A stretch of DNA of 64,000 bases from Pleomorphochaeta sp963678575 (GCA_963678575.2 CAXXHV010000002.1:62001-126000), one strand, 5' to 3'; shown: positions 23,652 through 32,181, counted from the first letter of the stretch. Notes: generated by a model not told the origin, from the letters alone. Translations and numbers: made by a program.

Positions 23652-26039
23652 ATGGATTATTTAATGAAAGATTTTGGAAAGATTCTTAAAAAGAATGCTT
23701 TAATGATGAGACGATTATTATTACAAGAGAATACTGATTGTATGAGAGTTTATGATAGAAACTTTGATGAATTACCTATCAGTGTTGATTTGTATGGTAA
23801 GTATGCAAGAATAACTGATTATAGTGCTGAAGGACTTTCAATTAAAACTGAAGAACTTGTGAAAGATATAGTTAGACGTATGTGCTATATTCAAAGTGAG
23901 TTCGTAATTTTTCACAGACGAGAAAAAAGAAGTAGTAGAGAGCAACATGAGTTGCAAAGTAATAAAAGTGTCTCTATAGAAGTATCTGAAGCTTCACATC
24001 GTTTTAAAGTGGATTTAACAAAGAGAATCGATACAGGTTTGTTTCTAGATCATTATAAAACAAGAAAATTTGTTGAAAGTATTAGTAATAATTCAAAAGT
24101 TCTTAATTTATTTTCATATACAGGATCATTTAGTGTTTATGCCGCTGCTGGTAATGCTACATTAGTTGAATCTGTAGATTTGAGCAAAACCTATAGCGAA
24201 TGGGCGAAGAACAATTTATTATTAAATGGTTTTGAAGGAGATAAGTATCCTTGTATAACTGAGGATGCATTGAAATATATTATAGAATCATTAAATGCTA
24301 AAAAAAGCTATGATTTAGTAATTTTTGATCCACCTAGTTTTTCTAATAGTAGAAAAATGGAAAAGGATTTTGATGTTCAACGTGATTATGTAAGGTATTT
24401 AAGATTAATTAACAATTTGTTAACAAAAGAGGGAAGGGTTATTTTTTCAACCAATTTAAGTTCCTTCCACATGGATCCAGGTCGTATTCAAGGGTTTAAG
24501 GTTACAAATATAACCCATGATATTTTAGCAGATGGTTTCTCAAAGAAAAAGGGAACATCTAGAACTTGGATATTAGAAAAAATAAGTAAAGTAAAATTAA
24601 CTAAAGAAGATTATCAAGGAAAAAAATACTTTACAGTAAAAGAAACTCAAAAGAGAAAAAGGGTAAATGAAATGGATGAAATCCAAAAATCAGAAGAAAA
24701 AGATTTTGAAGAAATGAATGTAAATGTAGAAAATCAAAATGACTTATTAAGTGCAAGTCAAAATGAAAATGAATTTGATGAAATTATTGAAGCCTTAGAA
24801 CAAAAAAATGATTTAAACCAAGAAACAGAAAATAGTTTAGAAGAGGCTTCTAATGAGAATATTGTTGAAGAAGAAAATGATTTTGAAAAAATAATTGCTA
24901 ATTTAGAAAAAGATTCTGAAGTTGAAGAAGTAGAAGAAAATAATTCAGATGACGATTTAGTTTTAGTATGGGATGATGACTTGGATAATAAACCAAGAGA
25001 ACGTGCTCCACGACCATCAAACAGCTTTAATGATAGAAATAATTCTACTAGAAGCTATGGTTCAAGGGATCGTGGTGATAATCGATCATTTAGGAATGAT
25101 AGACCAAGAAGTTATTCCAGAGATGATAGAGATAGAAGACCTTCCAGAGATGACGGGGATAGAAGCCCCTCTAGATTTAATGGAGAAAGAAGTTTCAACA
25201 GAGACGATAGAGATAGAAGACCTTCCAGGGATGGCGGGGATAGAAGTCCCTCTAGATTCAATGGAGAAAGAAGTTTTAACAGAGATGATAGAGACAGAAG
25301 ACCTTCCAGAGATGACGGAGATAGAAGACCCTCTAGATTCAATGGAGAAAGAAGTTTTAACAGAGACGATAGAGATAGAAGACCTTCCAGGGATGATGGG
25401 GACAGAAGACCATCTAGATTCAATGGAGAAAGAAGTTTCAACAGAGATGATAGAGACAGAAGACCTTCCAGAGATGGCGGGGATAGAAGACCATCTAGAT
25501 TCAATGGAGAAAGAAGTTTCAACAGAGATGATAGAGATAGAAGACCTTCCAGAGATGATGGGGACAGAAGACCATCTAGATTCAATGGAGAAAGAAGTTT
25601 CAACAGAGATGATAGAGACAGAAGACCTTCCAGAGATGACGGGGACAGAAGACCCTCTAGATTCAATGGAGAAAGAAATTTCAATAGAGATGATAGAGAT
25701 CGAAGACCTTCCAGAGATGAAGGAGATAGAAGACCATCTAGATTCAATGGAGAAAGAAGTTTCAACAGAGATGATAGAGATCGAAGACCTTCAAGAGATG
25801 ACAGAGATAGAAACTTTTCTGGTGGAGACAGAGAGAGAAGATATTCAAGAGATGGAAGTTCTTCAAGAGGTGAAGGCGAAAGAAGATATTCTCGAGATGA
25901 TAGAGAAAGAAAGTATACAAACAACAAATTTCCAAAATCAGAAAATCCAAGTTCAGATAGATCGAGAGTAAAATCAAGTAAACCTAAACCTTATGGTTTT
26001 GAAAAGAAAAATAAATCAAGAGATGATAATGATTTTTAA
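23652..26039 (+). CDS. RlmK-type 23S rRNA methyltransferase with long acidic linker and Arg/Asp repeat tail
   Basis: A 795-residue protein in three parts. Residues about 1-320 match the C-terminal (RlmK) half of RlmKL, which makes m7G2069 in 23S rRNA: TGLFLDHYKTR, LNLFSYTGSFSVYAAAGNAT (AdoMet loop), VDLSKTYSEWAKNNLLLNG, DLVIFDPPSFSNSRKM and FDVQRDYVRYL. The RlmL half is absent. Residues about 335-445 are an acidic, probably disordered linker. Residues about 446-795 are rich in Arg, Asp, Ser and Gly, with eight 27-residue repeats (core RDDRDRRPSRDDGDRRPSRF). Such tails are known from RNA helicases, where they grip RNA; here the same job is inferred. The start follows a weak GATAGGT site; an ATG four codons later is an alternative. 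Confidence 0.88.
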   Translation: MDYLMKDFGKILKKNALMMRRLLLQENTDCMRVYDRNFDELPISVDLYGKYARITDYSAEGLSIKTEELVKDIVRRMCYIQSEFVIFHRREKRSSREQHELQSNKSVSIEVSEASHRFKVDLTKRIDTGLFLDHYKTRKFVESISNNSKVLNLFSYTGSFSVYAAAGNATLVESVDLSKTYSEWAKNNLLLNGFEGDKYPCITEDALKYIIESLNAKKSYDLVIFDPPSFSNSRKMEKDFDVQRDYVRYLRLINNLLTKEGRVIFSTNLSSFHMDPGRIQGFKVTNITHDILADGFSKKKGTSRTWILEKISKVKLTKEDYQGKKYFTVKETQKRKRVNEMDEIQKSEEKDFEEMNVNVENQNDLLSASQNENEFDEIIEALEQKNDLNQETENSLEEASNENIVEEENDFEKIIANLEKDSEVEEVEENNSDDDLVLVWDDDLDNKPRERAPRPSNSFNDRNNSTRSYGSRDRGDNRSFRNDRPRSYSRDDRDRRPSRDDGDRSPSRFNGERSFNRDDRDRRPSRDGGDRSPSRFNGERSFNRDDRDRRPSRDDGDRRPSRFNGERSFNRDDRDRRPSRDDGDRRPSRFNGERSFNRDDRDRRPSRDGGDRRPSRFNGERSFNRDDRDRRPSRDDGDRRPSRFNGERSFNRDDRDRRPSRDDGDRRPSRFNGERNFNRDDRDRRPSRDEGDRRPSRFNGERSFNRDDRDRRPSRDDRDRNFSGGDRERRYSRDGSSSRGEGERRYSRDDRERKYTNNKFPKSENPSSDRSRVKSSKPKPYGFEKKNKSRDDNDF
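25119..25766 (+). repeat. Tandem repeat, 8 copies of 81 bases, within the methyltransferase tail
   Basis: Eight consecutive in-frame 81-base units (27 codons each) encode RDDRDRRPSRD(D/G/E)GDR(R/S)PSRFNGER(S/N)FN, followed by a diverged ninth unit from 25767. Units differ at only a few bases, mostly silent GAT/GAC, GGG/GGA and AGA/CGA swaps and the D/G/E position. Because the unit is a multiple of three and lacks stops on other frames, long false frames appear on both strands here. Confidence 0.95.
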
Positions 26040-26098
26040 ATAAATTCCCGTTTTTTCTTGATTGGAAAAAATACATAAAAAAAACAAAATTTAATAAG

Positions 26099-26132
26099 TA
26101 CCCTTAGAAAACTACTCAAAGGGTATTTTTTT
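26099..26132 (+). terminator. Terminator after the methyltransferase gene
   Basis: Stem TACCCTT/AAGGGTA with a 13-base loop followed by a T-run. Confidence 0.8.
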
Positions 26133-26190
26133 ATAATGATTTTGATTAAAAATAAAATATATTATAAAGATTAACTCTAGTCACCGATTT

Positions 26191-26207
26191 AATATTATAC
26201 TAATATT
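26191..26207 (+). promoter_or_regulatory. Palindrome over a -10 box, probable MarR operator
   Basis: A perfect 17-base odd palindrome AATATTATACTAATATT with TATACT (a good -10) at its centre (26196-26201), 43 bases upstream of the MarR start. A TTAACT at 26171 is a possible -35 at 19-base spacing. A repressor bound here would block polymerase, as expected for an autoregulated MarR gene. Confidence 0.5.
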
Positions 26208-26249
26208 GATATAACACTTGATGATAATAGAGTGATAAGGAGTTAATAT

Positions 26250-26687
26250 ATGGATAAGAGTGCATCTTGTGAGTTGCGTCGATTGACTAATCATGTCAGA
26301 AGAAAACTGATGACCTTTAATGGTGATAAGAATAATAAGAGACAAACATCGTCTCATTATTACATTATTAATTATATTGCTGAAAAAGGTAATGAAGCCG
26401 TTTTTCAAAGAGATATTGATCAAAGATTTTCTTTAAGACGTCCGACCACAACGGAAATTCTAAAATTGATGGAAAGAAACGGATTAGTTACTAAAAAATC
26501 AGTTGAGAATGATTTAAGGTTGAAGAAAGTAGTATTGACTAAAAAGGCTAAAGTTTTGGGTGAAGAATTTGAAGTGTTTTTAGAAAATATGGAAGCTCAA
26601 ATGTGTGATGGTATTAATGAAGAAGAAATGGATATATTCTTTACTGTCATTGAAAGGATGAGGCTTAACTTAGAGAAAGAGTTTTAA
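26250..26687 (+). CDS. MarR family transcriptional regulator
   Basis: This 145-residue winged-helix protein follows the MarR layout: an N-terminal dimer helix, recognition helix around FSLRRPTTTEILKLMERNGLVTKKS, the wing with DLRLKKVVLTKKA, and a long C-terminal helix ending in MRLNLEKEF. It starts after AAGGAG. Its stop overlaps the first exporter gene by one base (TAATG), so it is almost certainly the local regulator of that exporter, probably a repressor relieved by a small ligand or drug. The ligand is unknown. Confidence 0.92.
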   Translation: MDKSASCELRRLTNHVRRKLMTFNGDKNNKRQTSSHYYIINYIAEKGNEAVFQRDIDQRFSLRRPTTTEILKLMERNGLVTKKSVENDLRLKKVVLTKKAKVLGEEFEVFLENMEAQMCDGINEEEMDIFFTVIERMRLNLEKEF

Positions 26688-28426
26688 TGAGACTTAAACC
26701 TATTTTTGGGAGCTTGAAGGGATATTATAAAGAAACCTTTCTTGCTCCCTTATTAGTAATTTTGGAAACATTATTGTTTTCACAAATTCCATTTATAATT
26801 GCAAAATTAATAGATGATGGAATTAATGCTTCAAACAAAGATTACATAATTCAAACAGGGCTTCACTTATTATTGATAACCTTGGTGATGGCTATCTTTG
26901 GTGTTCTTGCAGGTCTTTTTGCTGCAAGAGGTGCTGCTGGGTTCAGCAAAAATTTGCGACATAATTTATTTTATACAATTGAAAATTATTCTTTTTCGAA
27001 TTTAGATAAATTTTCATCTAGCTCATTGATTGTTCGATTAACTACAGATGTACAAAGATTGCAGAATGTATATCAAATGTCAGTGAGAGGTGCTTTTAGG
27101 GCTCTTAGCAGTATACTCTTTTCAATTTACATGTCTTATATAATTAGTCCAAGACTTTCATTAGCTTTTTTATTTGCAGTTCCTATTTTAGCTATACTTT
27201 TACTTGTCGTAATTAAATTAGCTTTTCCAAGATTTGATAAAGTTTTTAAGGAAATAGATAATTTAAATAGAATAGTAAAAGAAAATTTAGATGGGATTCG
27301 AGTAGTAAAAGCTTATGTTCAAAGTGATTATGAAATTAAGAAATTCAAAGAAAAAAGTTCAAAATTAGAAAAATTGTATATAAGTGCATATAAGTTAATG
27401 GTATCAGTAATGCCAATTATGCTTATGTGTGTATTTGCAATTACAATTATAATTGTATTTTTTGGCTCAAAAATGGTTATTAATTCAACTTTAACAACAG
27501 GAGAATTAGTAAGTTTAGTTAGTTATACTAGTATGGCTTTGTTTGGATTAATTATGTTCTCGGCTGTATTTGTTATGGCTATTGTATCTGCGCCTAGTGT
27601 AAAAAGAATTGTTGATGTACTTGAAGAGAGTGTAGATATTAAAGATAAAAAAGATTCAATAAAAGAAATCTTAAATGGTGATATTGAATATAAAGATGTT
27701 AGTTTTAGTTATTTAAAAAGAGATGATAAACTATGTCTAGAAAATATAAATTTAAAAATAAAAGAAGGTCAGAGCATTGGAATCATTGGATCAACTGGGT
27801 CTTCTAAAACTACGTTAGTTAATTTAATTCCAAGATTATATGATGTTCAATCTGGTTCATTAACAATTGGATCAATTGATGTAAGAGATTATAGTATTAA
27901 AATATTAAGAGATAGTATTTCATATGCACTTCAAAAATCAGTATTATTTTCTGGAACAATAAAAGAGAACTTACTTTGGGGTAATGAAAAAGCCAGTGAT
28001 GAACAAATAGTTGAGATGTGTAAGATTGCCCAAATTCATGATTTTATTATGAGTTTAGACGGTGGTTATGAATATAAAATAGAAAGAGGTGGTGTAAATG
28101 TATCAGGGGGACAAAGACAGAGACTGTCAATTGCAAGAGCTCTGTTAAAATATCCAAAGATTTTAATTTTAGATGATTCTACAAGTGCTGTTGATATGTC
28201 TACTGAAGCAAAAATAAATAAAGGGTTAAAGAATAAACTTCCTAAAACAACTAAAATAATTATTGCTCAAAGAATTTCAAGTATTGAAAATTGTGATAAT
28301 ATTATTGTTTTAGATGAAGGGCGAATTGTTGGGGAAGGAAAACATGACTTTTTATTAAAATCAAATGCCATTTATCAAGAAGTCTATTATACCCAAAAAA
28401 AGGAGGTATCTGATGCCTCCATTTAG
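26687..28426 (+). CDS. ABC exporter half-transporter with degenerate ATP site (subunit 1)
   Basis: This 579-residue protein has six membrane helices (about residues 15-300) and an ATPase domain. Walker A is GSTGSSKTT, the signature is canonical (VSGGQRQRLSIARALL), but Walker B reads ILILDDSTSAVD, with Asp replacing the catalytic Glu. This is the standard mark of the degenerate half in heterodimeric exporters such as TM287/288, BmrCD and LmrCD. Its partner overlaps it by 14 bases. The pair probably exports drugs, lipids or peptides under control of the MarR regulator; the substrate is not deducible. Confidence 0.94.
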   Translation: MRLKPIFGSLKGYYKETFLAPLLVILETLLFSQIPFIIAKLIDDGINASNKDYIIQTGLHLLLITLVMAIFGVLAGLFAARGAAGFSKNLRHNLFYTIENYSFSNLDKFSSSSLIVRLTTDVQRLQNVYQMSVRGAFRALSSILFSIYMSYIISPRLSLAFLFAVPILAILLLVVIKLAFPRFDKVFKEIDNLNRIVKENLDGIRVVKAYVQSDYEIKKFKEKSSKLEKLYISAYKLMVSVMPIMLMCVFAITIIIVFFGSKMVINSTLTTGELVSLVSYTSMALFGLIMFSAVFVMAIVSAPSVKRIVDVLEESVDIKDKKDSIKEILNGDIEYKDVSFSYLKRDDKLCLENINLKIKEGQSIGIIGSTGSSKTTLVNLIPRLYDVQSGSLTIGSIDVRDYSIKILRDSISYALQKSVLFSGTIKENLLWGNEKASDEQIVEMCKIAQIHDFIMSLDGGYEYKIERGGVNVSGGQRQRLSIARALLKYPKILILDDSTSAVDMSTEAKINKGLKNKLPKTTKIIIAQRISSIENCDNIIVLDEGRIVGEGKHDFLLKSNAIYQEVYYTQKKEVSDASI

Positions 28427-30302
28427 TTCAAAAGGAAATAAATTAGGTGGTAAAAAAGATAAACCCAAATCTTTAAAAAAGACTACTTTAAGATTGTTTA
28501 AATATTTAGCTCCATACAAAGTTAAATTAATAGTTGTGCTTTTTTGCATTCTTTTAGCATCTTCAACAACCATTGCTTCATCTGTATTTTTAAGATTTAT
28601 TATAGATAATGGTATAACTCCTTTAATTGGGGTTGAAAATCCAAGTTTTGATTATTTTTTTAGAACAGTTCCTTTATTTGCCGCGATATTATTAATTGGT
28701 GTTTTTGCAATGTATTATTATTCAAAGCAAATGGTAATTATTTCTCAAAAAATTCTAAAAACACTTAGAAATGAAATGTTTAGTCATATGCAAAGTTTAC
28801 CTTTAACATATTTTGATACTAATGGTCATGGAAATATAATGAGTCGATATACAAGTGATATTGATGCTATGGTTAATCTATTATCACAGAGTTTACCTCA
28901 GTTACTACTAGGTTTATTGCAGTTTATTGGTATTTTAATTGCTATGATAATAACAAGTTGGCGACTATCTATTATTACATTTATATTACTTGCTGGAACT
29001 CTTTTTGTTGTAAAAATTGTAGGACAAGCTTCAGGTAAATATTTCTCAAAACAACAAGCGTCTTTAGGTGCTGTTAATGGATATATTGAAGAAATGGTTG
29101 CGGGACAAAAGGAAATAAAAATATATAATCAACAAGATAATGTAAATTTGAACTTTGATGAGTTTAATAAAGAGTTATGTTCCAATACAACTAAGGCTAA
29201 TTCATTAGCAAATATCTTTATGCCTCTAATGACTGGGTTAAGTTATATTCAATATGTAATTCTTGCCATTGTTGGTGGTCTTTTAGGTATTAGTGGTTAT
29301 TCTTCAATTACTTTAGGAGTTCTAGTTAGCTTCTTACAATTATCAAGAAATTTGTCACAACCTGTTGCTTCTTTAGGACAACAACTAAATTCATTGATGC
29401 TTGCTTTAGCAGGAGCTGAAAGAATTTTTGATTTATTAGATGAGAAAAGTGAAGAAGATGATGGTTATATTGAATTAGTAAATGCTAGAGTTGAAAGAAA
29501 CCATGTTGTTGAATGTAATGAATTAACTTGTCATTGGGCTTTTAAAGATGGTGATAAATTAACTTTACTTAATGGTGAAGTTGAACTTAAGGATGTGAAT
29601 TTTTCATATAATAAAGAAAAACAAATATTAAAGAACATTAATGTTGTAGCAAAGGCAGGAGAAAATATTGCTTTTGTTGGATCCACTGGAGCTGGAAAAA
29701 CAACAATAACAAACCTTATTAATCGCTTCTATGATATAGATTCTGGTGCTATTTATTATGATGGAATTAATATTTGTGATATTAGAAAGAGTGATTTACG
29801 TAGAGCTTTGGGATTTGTTTTACAAGATACAAGTTTGTTTAGTGGCTCAATAAAAGAAAATATTAGATATGGAAATTTAAAAGCAAGTGATGAAGATGTA
29901 ATTAATGCTGCTAAACTTGCTAATGCTCATCATTTTATTACTTTACTTGAAGAAGGTTATGATACATATCTAGACGGTGAAGACAATTTATTGTCAGTTG
30001 GACAAAGACAATTATTAGCAATAGCTAGATGTGCTATAGCTAATCCTCCTGTAATGATATTAGATGAAGCTACTAGCAGTATTGATACCAGAACTGAAAA
30101 AATAGTCCAAGATGGAATGAACAAATTGATGCAAGGTAGAACTGTCTTTGTTATAGCTCATAGATTGTCTACTATTCGCAACAGTGATATTATTGTTGTA
30201 TTAGAAAATGGCGAAATAGTTGAGATGGGGAATCATAATCAATTATTAGCAAATAAATCTCGATATTATAATCTATATACTGGATTAACAAAATTAGATT
30301 AA
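28413..30302 (+). CDS. ABC exporter half-transporter with catalytic ATP site (subunit 2)
   Basis: This 629-residue partner has six membrane helices (about 40-330) and an ATPase domain with Walker A GSTGAGKTT and a proper Walker B/catalytic Glu (VMILDEATSSID), but a changed signature (LLSVGQRQLLAIARC, Val for the first Gly). Taken together the dimer has one complete site and one degenerate site. The start at 28413 (MPPFSSKGNK) is set by a perfect AGGAGGT; a longer frame from 28365 is only overlap with subunit 1. About 40 extra residues lie between the membrane domain and the ATPase (residues about 365-400), a feature of this subfamily. Confidence 0.94.
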   Translation: MPPFSSKGNKLGGKKDKPKSLKKTTLRLFKYLAPYKVKLIVVLFCILLASSTTIASSVFLRFIIDNGITPLIGVENPSFDYFFRTVPLFAAILLIGVFAMYYYSKQMVIISQKILKTLRNEMFSHMQSLPLTYFDTNGHGNIMSRYTSDIDAMVNLLSQSLPQLLLGLLQFIGILIAMIITSWRLSIITFILLAGTLFVVKIVGQASGKYFSKQQASLGAVNGYIEEMVAGQKEIKIYNQQDNVNLNFDEFNKELCSNTTKANSLANIFMPLMTGLSYIQYVILAIVGGLLGISGYSSITLGVLVSFLQLSRNLSQPVASLGQQLNSLMLALAGAERIFDLLDEKSEEDDGYIELVNARVERNHVVECNELTCHWAFKDGDKLTLLNGEVELKDVNFSYNKEKQILKNINVVAKAGENIAFVGSTGAGKTTITNLINRFYDIDSGAIYYDGINICDIRKSDLRRALGFVLQDTSLFSGSIKENIRYGNLKASDEDVINAAKLANAHHFITLLEEGYDTYLDGEDNLLSVGQRQLLAIARCAIANPPVMILDEATSSIDTRTEKIVQDGMNKLMQGRTVFVIAHRLSTIRNSDIIVVLENGEIVEMGNHNQLLANKSRYYNLYTGLTKLD

Positions 30303-30321
30303 GAATTAAGTTGATAATTTT

Positions 30322-30367
30322 AGATGTGAAAGTTATTATATAAATATAACAGTTTTTACATCTTTTT
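30322..30367 (+). terminator. Terminator of the MarR-exporter operon
   Basis: Imperfect long hairpin with outer stem AGATGT/ACATCT and inner GTTAT/ATAAC, followed by TTTTT. Confidence 0.6.
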
Positions 30368-30384
30368 ATGCTAAAAATTTTATA

Positions 30385-30439
30385 TTGACTTTTTTTATCT
30401 AATGAAGCATAATCCTTATAGATAATGATTTTCAATAAG
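30385..30439 (+). promoter_or_regulatory. Promoter and Fur/PerR box of the perR-rubrerythrin operon
   Basis: TTGACT (30385-30390), 17-base spacer, CATAAT (30408-30413), then GATAATGATTTTCAATAAG (30421-30439), which matches the classical 19-base Fur-box consensus at about 14 of 19 positions. The box starts about where transcription would begin, so the encoded Fur-family regulator probably represses its own operon. Confidence 0.7.
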
Positions 30440-30447
30440 GAATATTT

Positions 30448-30843
30448 ATGGTTGAAAGACGACAAACAATTCAAAGGGGATTGGTTTTGGATGCAGTAAT
30501 TGATTTATGTAATCATCCAACTGCACATGAGGTTTATGAATATATACATAAAACTCACCCATCTGTAGGGAAAGCTACAGTATATAGAAATTTGAATTTA
30601 TTAGTTGATGAAGGAAAATTAAAAAGAGTTTTTGCTATTGATGGCCCAGACCATTATGATTCTACTATAGAAGTTCATCAACACTTAGAGTGTAAAGTAT
30701 GCAAAAAAATAATTGATGTATCTTTATCAATAAATGATGATAATTTTGTCGATGTTGAAAAACAAACAGGGTTTTCAGATATCGATAGGAATATAATAAT
30801 AACAGGAATTTGTCCTGAATGTTTAGAAAAAGCTAATAAATAA
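30448..30843 (+). CDS. Fur family regulator, PerR-like
   Basis: This 131-residue protein has the Fur fold: winged helix with PTAHEVYEYIHKTHPSVGKATVYRNLNLLVDEGKLKRV, metal-site residues in GPDHYDSTIEVHQHLEC, and two structural-zinc CxxC pairs (CKVC and CPEC). The position directly upstream of rubrerythrin and the modest length favour a peroxide sensor (PerR) over an iron sensor (Fur), but sequence alone does not prove it. A Fur-type box lies between its promoter and start. The ribosome-binding site is AAGGAA. Confidence 0.9.
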   Translation: MVERRQTIQRGLVLDAVIDLCNHPTAHEVYEYIHKTHPSVGKATVYRNLNLLVDEGKLKRVFAIDGPDHYDSTIEVHQHLECKVCKKIIDVSLSINDDNFVDVEKQTGFSDIDRNIIITGICPECLEKANK

Positions 30844-30864
30844 ATTAGCAAAGGAGTGATATTA

Positions 30865-31407
30865 ATGGAATTCAAAGGCTCAAAAACTGAGAAAAACTTA
30901 ATGGATGCATTCGCAGGAGAATCACAAGCAAGAAACAAGTATACTTATTTTGCTTCAAAAGCAAAAAAAGAAGGTTATGTTCAAATAGCTAATATTTTTG
31001 AAGAAACTGCTAATAATGAAAAAGAACATGCTAAAATTTGGTTCAAATTATTACAAGAAAATGGTGAAATTCAAGATACAATATCAAACTTAAAAGCTGC
31101 AGCAAGTGGTGAGAATTATGAATGGACAGATATGTATCAAAGAATGTCAGAAGAAGCTAAAGAAGAAGGTTTCTCAAAAATTTCTAAACTATTTAGTATG
31201 GTAGCTGAAATTGAAAAAGAACATGAAGCAAGATATTTAGCATTATTAAAAAATGTTGAAGAGGGTTTAGTATTTTCTCGTGATGGAGATATGATTTGGA
31301 AATGTTCAAATTGTGGATATATTCATATTGGAAAGAAAGCTCCTGGTGTTTGCCCAGTATGTGCTCATCCTCAAGCATATTTCGAATTACAAAATAAAAA
31401 TTATTAA
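30865..31407 (+). CDS. rbr: Rubrerythrin
   Basis: This 180-residue non-haem peroxidase reduces hydrogen peroxide in anaerobes. The N-terminal four-helix bundle carries the di-iron glutamates (AFAGESQARNKY, EETANNEKEHAK, EIEKEHEARY), and the C-terminal rubredoxin-like domain has CSNC and CPVC. I use the ATG at 30865 (MEFKGSKTEKN) with AAGGAG 8 bases before it; a GTG three codons upstream overlaps that ribosome-binding site. It is in an operon with the PerR-like gene, 21 bases downstream, and works with the superoxide reductase at 1902-2285. Confidence 0.97.
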   Translation: MEFKGSKTEKNLMDAFAGESQARNKYTYFASKAKKEGYVQIANIFEETANNEKEHAKIWFKLLQENGEIQDTISNLKAAASGENYEWTDMYQRMSEEAKEEGFSKISKLFSMVAEIEKEHEARYLALLKNVEEGLVFSRDGDMIWKCSNCGYIHIGKKAPGVCPVCAHPQAYFELQNKNY

Positions 31408-31427
31408 TAATTAATTTTACTAGTCAA

Positions 31428-31455
31428 GGCTATCTTTTAGATAGTCTTTTTTTTT
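31428..31455 (+). terminator. Terminator after rubrerythrin
   Basis: Stem GGCTATCT/AGATAGTC (one G·T pair), followed by a long T-run. Confidence 0.85.
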
Positions 31456-31460
31456 GAAAA

Positions 31461-31493
31461 AATAAGATCTTAGAAAAAATCTAAGACCTTATT
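31461..31493 (-). terminator. Terminator of the exported-protein pair
   Basis: Stem AATAAGATCTTAG/CTAAGACCTTATT (one mismatch) with a 7-base A-rich loop, followed on the minus strand by a T-rich run. Confidence 0.75.
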
Positions 31494-31523
31494 AATATAA
31501 ACAACACAATAAGCACTTGTGTA

Positions 31524-32150
31524 TTAATTGATTGAGAATGTTACTTGTATATTGCTAATGTAATTACCAGGTTGTAATATATCTTTCCCCTGCCAAGTTA
31601 ATTTAAAGTTAGCCATAGTAGATAAAGAGTAATAGTTGTTTTGAGTTAATGGAATCGTATAATTATATAAATTTGAACCCAATGGGGTATTATAGAAGTT
31701 AACACCAGCGATAGATGAAATATTTTCTATTTCCATTGTTTGAGAATCAATTATATATCCATTTTCCCCTTGAGCAATATTTCCATATTCGTCTAATAAT
31801 TGAAAAAACCCTACTTCTAAAGCAATATTTAAGCTAATATCACTTAATTCAGATCCTGTTACACGGATTGAAAAAGGGGTAAGTTCCCAGGATTCACTTA
31901 ATAATAAAACTTCATTATTACTATCTTGTGAAATAATCGTTCCATCTTCAAGAGAGCTTCCATTATAATAAAGTTGAGCAATCAAGTCTTCTTTTGGAGC
32001 ATCAGCAACAACAGTAGCGCTTTGATCGGGGGTGTTTATTGTAATTCCAGAATCAATATAATCAGGAGCAGTTGAGGTAACAATTTGATCAGCAAATAAA
32101 GAAAAACTTGCTAATAATGAAAAAAGGAAAATTATTTGTAATTTTTTCAT
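31524..32150 (-). CDS. Small exported beta-rich protein, pilin/coat-like (paralogue A)
   Basis: I do not recognise a named family. The 208-residue product has a clear Sec signal peptide (cut near SLFA-DQ, residue 20) and a beta-rich mature part with alternating hydrophobic residues. It shares Y.D.G.T......VVADA near the mature N-terminus and a C-terminal strand QPGNYISNIQVTFSIN with the protein at 34657-35238. A C-terminal strand of the type AGxYxxxIxVxxx is seen in spore-coat-U/chaperone-usher-type pilins, but no chaperone or usher gene is in this window. It is the second gene of a two-gene unit with 32224-32763. Confidence 0.8.
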   Translation of the reverse strand: MKKLQIIFLFSLLASFSLFADQIVTSTAPDYIDSGITINTPDQSATVVADAPKEDLIAQLYYNGSSLEDGTIISQDSNNEVLLLSESWELTPFSIRVTGSELSDISLNIALEVGFFQLLDEYGNIAQGENGYIIDSQTMEIENISSIAGVNFYNTPLGSNLYNYTIPLTQNNYYSLSTMANFKLTWQGKDILQPGNYISNIQVTFSIN

Positions 32151-32181
32151 TAATATCTAACTCCTATTAATTAATTCTATA

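Noticed and set aside
25119..25766. Regular repeats that might be read as a CRISPR array
   Set aside because: The units are contiguous 81-base coding repeats with no unique spacers, and no cas genes are in the window.
25112..25927. Long minus-strand frame coding a Leu/Ser-rich repeat protein opposite the methyltransferase tail
   Set aside because: It mirrors the 81-base repeat, whose length is a multiple of three and which lacks stops on that frame; there is no ribosome-binding site and the plus-strand gene explains the DNA.
24973..25971. Second plus-strand frame of 332 residues, rich in Glu/Met/Ile, inside the methyltransferase gene
   Set aside because: It is the shifted reading of the same repeats; no start signal and no known family.
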